Assembly: GCA_024742305.1 (NCBI GenBank)
Contig: JANSYQ010000025.1
Location: 1 to 48,396 of the forward strand
Source: a bacterium
GTDB lineage: Bacteria; Bacteroidota; Bacteroidia; Flavobacteriales_D; Crocinitomicaceae
Direction of reading: 5' to 3'
Length of the DNA stretch: 48,396 nucleotides
Both the position numbers and the translations under genes were made by a program. Each line of letters begins with the position of its first letter. Position 1 is the stretch's first letter. Below, in pieces: positions 7,132 through 15,877 of the stretch. The notes below the pieces were generated by a model that saw nothing but the letters and a program-made list of their open reading frames with translations, was not told where the DNA came from and ran no database searches.

Positions 7132-9258
7132 ATGGCAGTAGATGCACAAACGCTTTCTGATTTAGAATTTAACACGATTCGTTCGTGGGCGGTGGAGTAT
7201 GCAAAACAGCCAACTGCACAATATCGTTTGGCAGAACTCTCCCCAATCCCAAACTTTGGAGAGATTCAGTATCAACTAGATAAGACGTTTGAGTTTCAAC
7301 AGGTTCGAATAACGGGAGAAACGTTTCCTCAGTTGGAATTTGAAGAATTGGAGAATGAAATTCGATTGATCCCTATTGAAAATGCCTCCATTTCTCTCGA
7401 AGGATTCATGCGCATCCATACCGCCAGCCGATTGGTAAATGATCTTTTGCACTTTTTTGACAAGCGAGAAGAAGAATATCCACTTTTAGCACACACGCTT
7501 GAAAACGCTTACTACACCAAAGAAATTCTTGAAGCGATAGAGAAGGTTTTTGATCGCAGTGGGCAAATAAAAGACGATGCATCGCCTGAACTATATTCCA
7601 TTCGGAACAAGATAAAGGTCGTTCGTAAGCAAATCAATCAAAACTTCGACAAAGAGTTACGAAAGCTTCAAAAGAATGGCGTTTTAGGAGATACGAGAGA
7701 AACGTTTATTAACGACAGACGCGTATTAACAATCCTCTCTTCTCACAAGCGAAAAATTCCCGGATCTGTAGTTGGATCAAGCAATACCGGTTCATTGACA
7801 TACATTGAACCACAAGTCAACATTGCGTTGAACAACGAATTGGAGATGTTGATGGACGACGAGCGCAAGGAAATCTTCCGCATACTTCAATTACTTAGGA
7901 AGGAGCTGCATCAGTACATCGGACTGATCAAAGAATATCAAGAAATACTTACGGAGTTTGATTTTGTGAACGCGAAAACACGGCTGGCCATGGCACTGGA
8001 GTGCAATCGCCCGAGTATCTCTGAGGAATTGCAAATCGAGCTGATTGATGCCTACCACCCCATTCTATGGCGCAACAACAAAGCACAAAAAAAGAAGACA
8101 TTTCCGCAGCAAATTCAGCTAGATAAATTCTCACGAATGCTCGTTATCTCGGGGCCAAATGCGGGAGGAAAAAGCATTACGCTAAAGTCGGTAGGACTGC
8201 TGCAATTGATGCTACAGTCGGGCTTACTTGTACCTGTTCATGAGAACAGCGTGATGTGTTTCTTCCAAAATATTTTGAGTGATATTGGAGATAATCAATC
8301 CATCGCGAATGAACTAAGTACTTACAGTTATCGATTGAAACGCATGAAACAGTTTCTCGATACTGCGAACCGACATACCTTGTTTTTGATCGATGAATTT
8401 GGAACTGGATCGGACCCTGACTTGGGAGGAGCTTTAGCAGAATCCATTTTCGAAACGATCTATTCTAAAAAGAGCTTTGGGGTAATTACGACGCATTATG
8501 CCAACATCAAGCTAAAAGCTGACAAGCTTCGAAATGCTCGCAACGGATGTATGTTATTCAACACCGAAACCTTGGAACCGCTGTACAAGTTGGATATTGG
8601 TCAACCGGGAAGTTCGTTCACATTTGAAGTTGCCAAGATTAATGGAATACCTGACGAACTCATTGAAGATGCTAAGTCGAAACTAGACGACAGAAAAGTA
8701 AAGATGGATCAACTTCTGAACGCATTGCAGAAGGAGAAGAACTATCTATCACGCCTGAATAAGGAGCACATTGAAGCGCAAGAAACTGCCCAAGAAGCGT
8801 TGAACGAGTATACGGATCAGAAAGAGTATTACGAACGAAAGATCAAGGAAATGCGTTCGAAACAGACCTCTAACGAAGCCTTGATTCGCATGGGCAAGAA
8901 GATGAAAACCTTCATTGACCGGTACAACACTCGCTCACGAAAAAAGACCATCAATCAACCTTTGTTGGAGGAAGTTCGGAAGTATCTCGCCGTAGAGCGC
9001 ACGAAAGCCGAGGAAGCAAAAAATGCCGAAAAACTGAAAGCGGCAGCAGCGAAGAAGTCTACTTCAAAACGGAAAAAACGTCCTGCGAAGGAGAAAGATC
9101 CCTACAATCGTGATAAGATTAAAGTAGGGTCAAAGGTGAAGCTCATAGCCACCAAACAATCGGGTACAGTGGAGGAAATCTCAGGAAATACCATGACTGT
9201 TACTTTCGGGTTCGCTAGAATGAAGGTGGAGAAGAACAAATTGCAGTGGATACAGTGA
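7132..9258 (+). CDS. MutS2-family ATPase without Smr domain
   Basis: A MutS2-type DNA-binding ATPase, 708 residues. In other bacteria MutS2 acts on branched DNA or in ribosome rescue rather than in classical mismatch repair. The N-terminal half is the helical core/clamp. The ATPase has Walker A GPNAGGKS at 341-348, Walker B TLFLIDEFGTGSDP and the switch region ITTHY. A coiled-coil stretch (about 510-600) and a Lys/Ala-rich linker follow, then a small KOW-like beta domain that ends the protein. The C-terminal Smr endonuclease domain of Bacillus-type MutS2 (usually near 780 residues) is absent; I believe this is common in this phylum. A terminator hairpin follows at 9339-9391. Confidence 0.9.
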   Translation: MAVDAQTLSDLEFNTIRSWAVEYAKQPTAQYRLAELSPIPNFGEIQYQLDKTFEFQQVRITGETFPQLEFEELENEIRLIPIENASISLEGFMRIHTASRLVNDLLHFFDKREEEYPLLAHTLENAYYTKEILEAIEKVFDRSGQIKDDASPELYSIRNKIKVVRKQINQNFDKELRKLQKNGVLGDTRETFINDRRVLTILSSHKRKIPGSVVGSSNTGSLTYIEPQVNIALNNELEMLMDDERKEIFRILQLLRKELHQYIGLIKEYQEILTEFDFVNAKTRLAMALECNRPSISEELQIELIDAYHPILWRNNKAQKKKTFPQQIQLDKFSRMLVISGPNAGGKSITLKSVGLLQLMLQSGLLVPVHENSVMCFFQNILSDIGDNQSIANELSTYSYRLKRMKQFLDTANRHTLFLIDEFGTGSDPDLGGALAESIFETIYSKKSFGVITTHYANIKLKADKLRNARNGCMLFNTETLEPLYKLDIGQPGSSFTFEVAKINGIPDELIEDAKSKLDDRKVKMDQLLNALQKEKNYLSRLNKEHIEAQETAQEALNEYTDQKEYYERKIKEMRSKQTSNEALIRMGKKMKTFIDRYNTRSRKKTINQPLLEEVRKYLAVERTKAEEAKNAEKLKAAAAKKSTSKRKKRPAKEKDPYNRDKIKVGSKVKLIATKQSGTVEEISGNTMTVTFGFARMKVEKNKLQWIQ

Positions 9259-9338
9259 GAGAATTAGTAAGAGGTCAGAAGTGAGAAGCGAAAGGTGAAA
9301 CTTCTTCTCACTGATTACTTATCCCTTATCTCTCAATG

Positions 9339-9391
9339 AAAAAGAGGGACTCGCCACTCGAACAATCTGTTCAAAACGAAGCCCCTCTTTT
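9339..9391. terminator. Possible bidirectional terminator hairpin
   Basis: AAAAAGAGGG (9339-9348) pairs with CCCTCTTTT (9383-9391) around a loop of about 34 bases. It has A-rich and T-rich flanks, so it could stop transcription from the mutS2-like gene and from the convergent membrane-protein gene. The loop is long, so its strength is uncertain. Confidence 0.45.
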
Positions 9392-9480
9392 GCTTACTAC
9401 TACCTAAAAAATCATTAACTGATTTACTCTACTATTTTATTAGATACACGCACTTCAGAAAACGCTGCATACCAACCAAT

Positions 9481-9930
9481 TTATTTTTCATTGAATGCTT
9501 TCAAGTCTCGTGTATTCTTCTGAACAGCAATGGCTGCAAAGAGAGCGAGTGTAAACGACATGCCGTAAAATCCTTTTTCACTGAGCTCGATATCGGCATT
9601 TCTCAATCCAACTACCAAAAGGATAATCGATGTAATTGTGGTGAACCAGCTAATTCCATAGTAGATATCTGTTACGGGAATTCCTTCTGATTTGTCTCGC
9701 ACACATTTTTGAACAGAAATCGCAGAGAATAACCCAAACAAAAGAATGGTAAAATAGTATCCCTTTTCATTCAACCACATATCTGCGTTCCATAGTCCAA
9801 CACAATAAGAGATCATTCCTGCTCCAAGTGCCACCCACGATGCACCTATAAAGGCTGGTGTTGGTTTAAAGCCCGTCGATTCCTTTTTCTCTTCTTTGAT
9901 TTCTTCCACGTTAAAAACTTGCTCTTTCAT
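9481..9930 (-). CDS. YiaA/YiaB-family inner-membrane protein
   Basis: This 149-residue membrane protein is made of two copies of a two-helix unit, giving four transmembrane segments after a hydrophilic N-terminus of about 25 residues. Each copy carries the same pattern: NAD, then EKG(Y/F)Y, then an A(I)xVQK block with an RD pair (copy 1 about 46-80, copy 2 about 110-143). This matches the YiaAB two-helix family, which has no established biochemical role. The start ATG 9930 is followed by a charged Glu/Lys segment. A perfect 14-base palindrome lies 15 bases upstream, so the gene may be controlled by a dimeric repressor. It is monocistronic. Confidence 0.8.
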   Translation of the reverse strand: MKEQVFNVEEIKEEKKESTGFKPTPAFIGASWVALGAGMISYCVGLWNADMWLNEKGYYFTILLFGLFSAISVQKCVRDKSEGIPVTDIYYGISWFTTITSIILLVVGLRNADIELSEKGFYGMSFTLALFAAIAVQKNTRDLKAFNEK

Positions 9931-9944
9931 AACTCATGTTTTTA

Positions 9945-9958
9945 GGAACAATTGTTCC
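9945..9958. promoter_or_regulatory. Perfect 14-base palindrome upstream of the yiaA-like gene
   Basis: GGAACAATTGTTCC is a perfect palindrome ending 15 bases from the start codon at 9930. Its place in the 5' leader or core promoter suggests an operator. The regulator is unknown. Confidence 0.4.
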
Positions 9959-10100
9959 GGTTTGATGATTCAAAGGTGTTAGGAAATCTTGTCGAGAAAA
10001 ATTCACTTTTTTCCATTATATTACAACCTAAAAACTACAATAAACATACTATTACTCTATTTTTCAACCATTTATATCAATTTATAATTACTACTTATTA

Positions 10101-11573
10101 ATGCTAAACGATTTAATTTCTATCATGACTCCGAGTGACAAAGAGCAATTTCTGCGCTTTCTATCGGAAAGAAATCGACGAAAAGAAGGGCGAAGTTTAG
10201 CGCTATTCAAAGCACTCTCGAAAGGGAGAGAACCATCGTTAAAAGTTGAGTTAGGAAGCAACGCCTATAACGTTCTTAAAATGCGATTGACGAACACCCT
10301 GAGTGAATTTTTATCTATGCGCGTATTTGAGGGAGAACTCACTTTAGAGTCTCAAATTATTCGGCTACTAGCATTGGCAAGAAAAATGTTGCAGCTGGGG
10401 AAATTAGCATCGGGCAGAAAACTATTGATCAAGGCAGAAAGCAAAGCCATCGAGATTCAACACTACACCCTGCTGAACGAAATTTATCATTCACTCATTG
10501 AAATATCTCACGAAGCACCTTTTGTAGAGCAACAAGAGCTTATAAACAAACTCGAAGCAAATACGCACAACTTTTTACTACAGGAACGACTAAACCTTGT
10601 CTTCGCGAGAGTGAAAAGGGCATTCAAGGAAGGAGAGCAAGGCAAACAACAAGTAGACTTGAATGCACTTGTTCAAGAAAACTTTTCGAAATATGGGATT
10701 TCCGAGTCCAATGGATTCCGGCTTAAATCACTGTATCAACTTGCAACCATTCTTGATTATGCTGCAGCACAAACGAGATCATACCACGCGATAGAATTGT
10801 TTTTCGCTGACAAAATTGAACAATTGAGTTCGGAAGAAATTAACAACGAACGCAATCATTTGTATCATATTGACCTACTCTATTTATTAGCAAACATTCA
10901 CTTCCGTCAGCGTTCCTTCAAACTAAGCATGCAGTATTTGGATAAGATGCACAAGCAGTTACACGCTTTCGACGGTAAATTTTATCAGGATCGAATTGTG
11001 AAGCACCAGCTTTTATTGGCACTGAATCAGAATTTTCAGGGCGATGCTGCATCTGCCTTAAGCACTTTGGATCAAGTTCAATTCAGTTCCAAGGAAGACA
11101 CTCTAGAAAAGCTGCAAGTAGACCTTACACACGCAATGATTCTCGCGCAACAAGAACGGTACAATGAGGCTCGAACGATCCTCAAAAAGCACTATCGAAC
11201 AGATAGTTACTACAAACGAATTGCTGGATTGGAATGGCTGGTAAACAAACGTTTCTTGGAGATTGTCTTACAAGTGGAGTTAGGAAATTTGGATTTTGCT
11301 TATGGGCAAATTGACAATTTTTTACGACAACAGAAAGACTTTTTTAGCGATCCAGCAAACGAACAAATCAAACCTTTTCTAAAAGTTTTCAAACAGTATC
11401 TGAACCAGCCAAACATCATTCACACCGATGCATTTCATCAGCAGATCGAACGTACAATCCCATGGAAAGAGGCGCGCGAAGAAGACATCTTTTTTATGAG
11501 TGTTTACGGTTGGTTCAAGGCGAAAATGTTGAACGAAAAAGTGTATAACACCACGCTAGAATTGATCCACTAA
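10101..11573 (+). CDS. Conserved-looking helical-repeat protein of unknown function
   Basis: I do not recognise the family. The 490 residues are almost entirely alpha-helical, rich in Leu, Lys, Gln and Glu, with no signal peptide or membrane helix, so a cytoplasmic location is expected. Helix pairs of about 34-40 residues (for example FRQRSFKLSMQYLDKMHKQL) resemble a divergent tetratricopeptide or similar solenoid, pointing to a protein-binding scaffold. The N-terminus (FLRFLSERNRRKEGRSLALF) is basic. The gene stands alone after a 170-base AT-rich region and is convergent with the small secreted protein that follows. The long uninterrupted frame with typical codon use supports a real gene; its function is unknown. 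Confidence 0.75.
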   Translation: MLNDLISIMTPSDKEQFLRFLSERNRRKEGRSLALFKALSKGREPSLKVELGSNAYNVLKMRLTNTLSEFLSMRVFEGELTLESQIIRLLALARKMLQLGKLASGRKLLIKAESKAIEIQHYTLLNEIYHSLIEISHEAPFVEQQELINKLEANTHNFLLQERLNLVFARVKRAFKEGEQGKQQVDLNALVQENFSKYGISESNGFRLKSLYQLATILDYAAAQTRSYHAIELFFADKIEQLSSEEINNERNHLYHIDLLYLLANIHFRQRSFKLSMQYLDKMHKQLHAFDGKFYQDRIVKHQLLLALNQNFQGDAASALSTLDQVQFSSKEDTLEKLQVDLTHAMILAQQERYNEARTILKKHYRTDSYYKRIAGLEWLVNKRFLEIVLQVELGNLDFAYGQIDNFLRQQKDFFSDPANEQIKPFLKVFKQYLNQPNIIHTDAFHQQIERTIPWKEAREEDIFFMSVYGWFKAKMLNEKVYNTTLELIH

Positions 11574-11599
11574 TAAGAGTCAGAACATCCCGTTTGAAA

Positions 11600-11983
11600 C
11601 TAAAGTCTATCCACACGAACTACCGTCGGCTCTCCCGGCAAGCCCGTTACCTTAACCACGTAGTAGTCCTCTCCAGTTTCAATAATTTTAAATGTGAGAA
11701 TTTCGTCACCTACCACACCCTCGGGATCATCAATCTTGACAGGAATCAATCGATACGTGCAATCATCAATCCAAACTATTCGGTCTTTTAGCTTCGTTAC
11801 TTCTCCAGTATTCGGATTGGTCACCTTCTCTTTCTGATACTTGCGAGTTCTCGTGATATAGGCATCTCCGTATTCAGGACTTCGAAGAACAAATTTGCCC
11901 GTTTTATACGACTCACAATCCACCTGACCCCATGCCGTAGTAGTACAAATAAGCATAACAGCGGCGGTAAAAATTTTCTTCAT
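11600..11983 (-). CDS. Small secreted protein with CxxYKTGxF pattern
   Basis: The frame could start upstream at 12091, but ATG 11983 gives a perfect signal peptide (MKKIFTAAVML, cleavage after AWG), so this start is chosen, giving 127 residues. The mature part carries CESYKTGKFVL near its start and a WIDDCTY pattern later. The two Cys may form a disulfide in the periplasm or on the surface. I recall small secreted Bacteroidota proteins with the same pattern, which databases sometimes label wrongly as DNA topoisomerase IV; the function is unknown. It is convergent with the helical-repeat gene and divergent from the sensor kinase, with only 89 bases between the starts. Confidence 0.7.
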   Translation of the reverse strand: MKKIFTAAVMLICTTTAWGQVDCESYKTGKFVLRSPEYGDAYITRTRKYQKEKVTNPNTGEVTKLKDRIVWIDDCTYRLIPVKIDDPEGVVGDEILTFKIIETGEDYYVVKVTGLPGEPTVVRVDRL

Positions 11984-12058
11984 GTGCAGCACTTCTCCTC
12001 GATTAGATGAGTCAACAAGGTAAGAAATAAAACACATCCATTGCAATGGAGATTTGCG

Positions 12059-12066
12059 TACTTTTG
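12059..12066 (+). promoter_or_regulatory. -7 promoter element before the sensor kinase
   Basis: TACTTTTG matches TAnnTTTG and lies 6 bases before ATG 12073. It favours that start over the in-frame ATG at 12046, which would lie upstream of the promoter element. Confidence 0.45.
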
Positions 12067-12072
12067 CAGCTA

Positions 12073-13281
12073 ATGAGCCTGTTAACGCCAAATACGAATA
12101 GCATTTCCTCTTTCGAAGAGAAGGGGCGTTTTCTAATGGCTTGGCGCCTGTGCATCTTGTTCTTTCTAGTTTTTACGGCATTGGCTTTTGTATTTCGAGA
12201 GATCTTGCTTGAAACAGCAATTGTATACGCGGCTGTTGACGCTATTGCCTTGGGGATTATGTACTTCCTATACAAAACGAAGAAAAGCCGATTTGCCTTT
12301 TGGATTTACACCGTAGCAGGAAGCATCATTGCGCAATTCACACTCAATACCATTTTGGACTCAGCTCATTTTGGAGATTTACTTTGGATCATTTCCACCA
12401 TACTTTTTGCTTTTGTTGGGTTAGGCAGAGTTCCGGGTATGATTTTCACTGCTTTACATGCCATCGGACTCGGATATTACGTAGCCTTTAATTTGAATCC
12501 TCACTTTTTTGAAGTACGAATTCACAATACTGGAGACAAACTTGCCCTCTATTTAGAGATTCTTCTGGCCTTCACAACTATCGCCTACTTGTTGAATCAG
12601 TATGTGGTATTTCAGCAATACGCTAAGAAGCAATTACAGGAGCTGAACACGAGTTTGGAAGAACAAAATCAAGAAGTACTACTAAAAAACAAAGAGAACA
12701 TTACATTGGTGAAAGAGGTACACCATCGCGTGAAGAACAACCTTCAGATCATCATTAGTTTACTACGAATGCAACGCTCCGAAATTGAGTCAGAAGAGGC
12801 ACAAAAACAATTTAGCGTGGCGATCAATCGCATTCTCACTATGTCCATGATTCACCAAAAACTTTATCAGGAAAAGGAACCATCAAAAATCAATATTCGC
12901 GACTATCTCCAAGACTTGACTGCGGAGCTGGTTTCCTTGTCAGAAGAACGTATTTCCGTGCGAGTGAACTTGGAAGCAAACAATGAATTTGCAGACTTGA
13001 AAACAATCGTCCCTCTCGGACTGTTGATCAACGAACTAGTGGCAAACTCAATGAAGCACGCCTACCAAGGAGCATCTGAAGGCGCAATCAATATGCAACT
13101 ATCCAGCGATGCTCAAAAAGGCTGTCTTTTGTTGAATTATTGGGACGACGGTAAGTGGCTCGAACCGAAAAAAGAAAATGGCTTCGGACTGGAGTTAATC
13201 GACATTCTCACTGAACAGATGGAGGGGACATTCACGAGAGAAGGAAGTCGATACTCTTTTGAAATTCCACTGGAACAGTAA
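12073..13281 (+). CDS. Membrane sensor histidine kinase, HisKA_2 type
   Basis: Sensor kinase with about six N-terminal transmembrane helices (residues 22-180), a short coiled coil (185-208), a HisKA_2 dimerisation domain with the phospho-acceptor in EVHHRVKNNLQ (His217 or His218), and a HATPase_c domain with N box LLINELVANSMKHAY (Asn320), DDG at 358-360 and GFGLELI. No PAS or periplasmic sensing domain is visible, so the signal is probably sensed within the membrane part. No response regulator is adjacent, so it is an orphan kinase. An in-frame ATG at 12046 exists, but a -7 element at 12059-12066 favours 12073 (402 residues). Confidence 0.9.
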   Translation: MSLLTPNTNSISSFEEKGRFLMAWRLCILFFLVFTALAFVFREILLETAIVYAAVDAIALGIMYFLYKTKKSRFAFWIYTVAGSIIAQFTLNTILDSAHFGDLLWIISTILFAFVGLGRVPGMIFTALHAIGLGYYVAFNLNPHFFEVRIHNTGDKLALYLEILLAFTTIAYLLNQYVVFQQYAKKQLQELNTSLEEQNQEVLLKNKENITLVKEVHHRVKNNLQIIISLLRMQRSEIESEEAQKQFSVAINRILTMSMIHQKLYQEKEPSKINIRDYLQDLTAELVSLSEERISVRVNLEANNEFADLKTIVPLGLLINELVANSMKHAYQGASEGAINMQLSSDAQKGCLLLNYWDDGKWLEPKKENGFGLELIDILTEQMEGTFTREGSRYSFEIPLEQ

Positions 13282-13590
13282 AGAGAGAAAGTGTGAGTGT
13301 GAGTTTGAGAGCGAGAGAGACTGATTGGAGGATAAATTTCTAGATAACTCGCCTGCCGGCGGTCAGGAAGGTAATGATGTATTTTTTTTCACCACAATGG
13401 CACAAAGAGCACTAAGAAAGGTAGGTGAAAATTACTCGAGAGAGCACATGATTATGACGAAATCATAATCCATAATGTACTTTAAACGTCCTGGGCTTGA
13501 AACTATTCTACGTGTGTCCTGTGCCTTCTTGGTAGATGTACAACTACGTAGTTCTTGTCTACACCGAGGCAATTACCCACTGGAGAGAGA
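13282..13590. other. Intergenic region with repeat-like sequence, no gene seen
   Basis: This 309-base gap separates the convergent sensor kinase and lptF/lptG-type genes. It contains a purine-rich GA/GT stretch (13282-13320), the GC-rich partial palindrome CCTGCCGGCGGTCAGG (13352-13367), which stands out from the AT-rich surroundings, and a T-run followed by CACCACAATGGCACAAAG (13382-13407). The last two look like remnants of short intergenic repeats common in Bacteroidota. I see no reading frame, tRNA or clear terminator. Confidence 0.5.
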
Positions 13591-14670
13591 TCAACGCATA
13601 GCCCTTTTGTAGAGAAGGTACGCAAGTCCAGCGAAGGTAACGTTGGGAATCCAAACTGCGAGATATGCCGGGAAGCCTAGGTTTGTTGCTGCAACGCTAG
13701 TAACTTTCATCGCGAAGATGTACATGAAACTTATCAAAATCCCAATGGCTAGACCAATGCCTATTCCCCCGCGTCGTTTTCTGCTAGCCACCGAAATTCC
13801 GATTAGTACCAAAACGTAAGTCGCAAAGGGATAAGAAGTACGTTGGTACAATTCGATTTCGTACAACGGAACCATAGATGAACCCTTAACGCGCTCCCGT
13901 TCAATAAACTCTTTCAATTCAAAATAAGGCATGGTTTCGGCCACGTTCTCGCGTTTCGCAATTTCCGACATACGGAATTGGAAGGTTGTGTCTTTTCGCA
14001 GTCCATCACGAATGATGTCATTGGTATCGCCGTGAATTCGTTCGTAGTAATTCCGTAGCACCCATTTATCTGTTCCCGGGATATTTTCCGCAGTTTCCGC
14101 CTTGATAAAATAAGACACCCCAAGACCCGTTTCATCTTCCTGCTCCAAAACAAATCCCACAGCCCTGTCTGTTCGTGAGTCATAAGATTTAAAATGAACA
14201 ATTTGTCCACCGGGGTACTCAGCGTGATAGGTATCGATAATCATGACTTCACGGTAGTACTTTTCCTCAAAATCTAAGCGCAATCGATTGGTGTTTGGGA
14301 TGACAAAATGATTCAGGATAAGCGAGATTAACATCAGTAGTGTAGCAGAAATCATGTAGGGTCGGACAAATCTTCCGAAGGGCTTTCCACTATTTAGAAT
14401 GGGAATAATCTCTGTATCCCGCGCCATTTTCGCCGTGAACCAAATCACACTGATAAAAATGATCAGAAACGAGAACATGTTTCCGAAGTAGAGAATGAAA
14501 CTGATGTAATAATCAAACACAACCTCTTGCCAGGTAGCGTTTCGCTCTAAGAAATAGGAGAGTTTTTCAGAAATATCAAAAACGATGGACAAAAGCATCA
14601 CCACCCCAAAAATGAAGAAGAACGTTTGCAGAAAACGTTTGATGATATATTTGTCTAAAATGGATAACAT
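13591..14670 (-). CDS. LptF/LptG family permease (YjgP/YjgQ)
   Basis: Inner-membrane permease of the LptF/LptG family, which with LptB extracts lipopolysaccharide and passes it to LptC/LptA. It has 359 residues: helices at about 10-33, 50-80 and 95-118, a central periplasmic beta-jellyroll-like region (about 125-265), then three C-terminal helices ending YLLYKRAMR. The opening LDKYIIKRFLQTF is typical. It starts at ATG 14670, immediately next to the tgt stop, so the two form an operon. I cannot tell LptF from LptG by eye, so no symbol is given. Confidence 0.9.
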   Translation of the reverse strand: MLSILDKYIIKRFLQTFFFIFGVVMLLSIVFDISEKLSYFLERNATWQEVVFDYYISFILYFGNMFSFLIIFISVIWFTAKMARDTEIIPILNSGKPFGRFVRPYMISATLLMLISLILNHFVIPNTNRLRLDFEEKYYREVMIIDTYHAEYPGGQIVHFKSYDSRTDRAVGFVLEQEDETGLGVSYFIKAETAENIPGTDKWVLRNYYERIHGDTNDIIRDGLRKDTTFQFRMSEIAKRENVAETMPYFELKEFIERERVKGSSMVPLYEIELYQRTSYPFATYVLVLIGISVASRKRRGGIGIGLAIGILISFMYIFAMKVTSVAATNLGFPAYLAVWIPNVTFAGLAYLLYKRAMR

Positions 14671-15801
14671 TTAGAGTCTATTGCTCAATTTTGGCACCAT
14701 TTGATCCTTCCAAGTAGCGAAATCTCCAGCCAAAATGTGTTTTCTAGCCTCTTTCACTAACCACAAATAGAAGGATAAATTGTGTATGGTGGCAATTTGA
14801 ATGCCCAAATTTTCCTTCGCTCGAATCAAATGACGCAAATAAGCCTTGCTGTACGCAGCATCAACATAAGCAGTTCCGTTCGGATCAAGCGGTGAGAAAT
14901 CCTTCTCCCACTTCTTATTTTTAATATTGATGATTCCCTCTGAAGTGAACAACATTCCATGACGAGCATTTCTTGATGGCATCACGCAATCAAACATATC
15001 AATTCCCATAGCGATGCACTCCAAAATATTGACCGGTGTTCCAACACCCATTAGGTAGCGCGGCTTCTCCTTTGGAAGAATACCACAAACGTGCTCGGTC
15101 ATTCCGTACAATTCTTCATCGGGCTCACCCACTGAAAGCCCGCCAATGGCATTTCCAATAGCATCATGAGAGGCAATCGTTTCAGCGGATTCCGTTCTAA
15201 GATCTTTGTAAACACTCCCTTGAACAATTGGGAAAAGTGCTTGTTCGTAACCGTATTTCGGTCCATTTTTCTCAAATTGATTGAAACATCTTTTCAGCCA
15301 TCTGTGTGTCATGTGCATGGAGCTTTTCGCGTACTCGTAATCGCAAGGATACGGTGTACATTCGTCGAATGCCATAATGATGTCCGCTCCGATACTGCGC
15401 TGAATATCGATGGCTTTTTCCGGGGAAAAGAAGTGGTAACTTCCGTCTACGTGTGATTGAAAACGAACCCCTTCCTCGGTGATTTTTCTCGCTCCGGCTA
15501 ATGAGTACACTTGATACCCTCCACTGTCAGTCAAGATCGGGCGGTCCCAATTGATAAACTTATGCAATCCTCCAGCTGGTTCAAGCACCTCAAGGCCAGG
15601 ACGTAAAAACAAGTGATACGTGTTACCAAGGATTATCTGAGCCTCAACGGTATCTTTTAATTCGTGTTGATGCACTCCTTTCACGCTTCCCGCAGTTCCC
15701 ACAGGCATAAAAATTGGCGTTTCAATCACACCATGGTCCGTATGTAACTCACCGGCTCTCGCGTTAGATTTTTCGTCGGTGTGAAGTAAGTCGAAGTGCA
15801 T
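14671..15801 (-). CDS. tgt: tRNA-guanine (queuine) transglycosylase lacking zinc cysteines
   Basis: Exchanges guanine 34 of GUN-anticodon tRNAs for the queuosine precursor. The frame extends to 15885, but ATG 15801 (MHFDLLHTDEK) gives the standard N-terminus and lies about 25 bases after a -7 element (15826-15833); this gives 376 residues. Asp92 in TDSGGYQ and the nucleophile Asp271 in GIDMFDCVMPSRNARHG are present. The zinc-site segment that reads ECDCYTC in E. coli is NGTAYVD here (308-314), so all three cysteines are missing, although the matching His340 in TIHNL is kept. The fold is otherwise complete to the C-terminus. It is upstream of, and abuts, the lptF/lptG-type gene, and is divergent from a glycosyltransferase. 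Confidence 0.95.
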   Translation of the reverse strand: MHFDLLHTDEKSNARAGELHTDHGVIETPIFMPVGTAGSVKGVHQHELKDTVEAQIILGNTYHLFLRPGLEVLEPAGGLHKFINWDRPILTDSGGYQVYSLAGARKITEEGVRFQSHVDGSYHFFSPEKAIDIQRSIGADIIMAFDECTPYPCDYEYAKSSMHMTHRWLKRCFNQFEKNGPKYGYEQALFPIVQGSVYKDLRTESAETIASHDAIGNAIGGLSVGEPDEELYGMTEHVCGILPKEKPRYLMGVGTPVNILECIAMGIDMFDCVMPSRNARHGMLFTSEGIINIKNKKWEKDFSPLDPNGTAYVDAAYSKAYLRHLIRAKENLGIQIATIHNLSFYLWLVKEARKHILAGDFATWKDQMVPKLSNRL

Positions 15802-15825
15802 AAATTTGTTGATAATTAACCCGCG

Positions 15826-15833
15826 CAAAGATA
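15826..15833 (-). promoter_or_regulatory. -7 promoter element for tgt
   Basis: On the minus strand this reads TATCTTTG, matching TAnnTTTG, 24 bases before ATG 15801. A related CATCTTTG at 15854-15861 on the plus strand may serve the divergent glycosyltransferase gene. Confidence 0.5.
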
Positions 15834-15877
15834 AATGTATTTGAGAAAGCCCGCATCTTTGTACCAAAGTGATTTGA

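Noticed and set aside
7132-9258. Truncation of the MutS2-like gene because it lacks an Smr domain
   Set aside because: The protein ends with a small folded KOW-like domain and no Smr remnant follows, so it appears to be a natural shorter form.
11984-12091. 36-codon N-terminal extension of the small secreted protein
   Set aside because: It would place the signal peptide internally and overlap the divergent sensor-kinase promoter. ATG 11983 gives a normal signal peptide.
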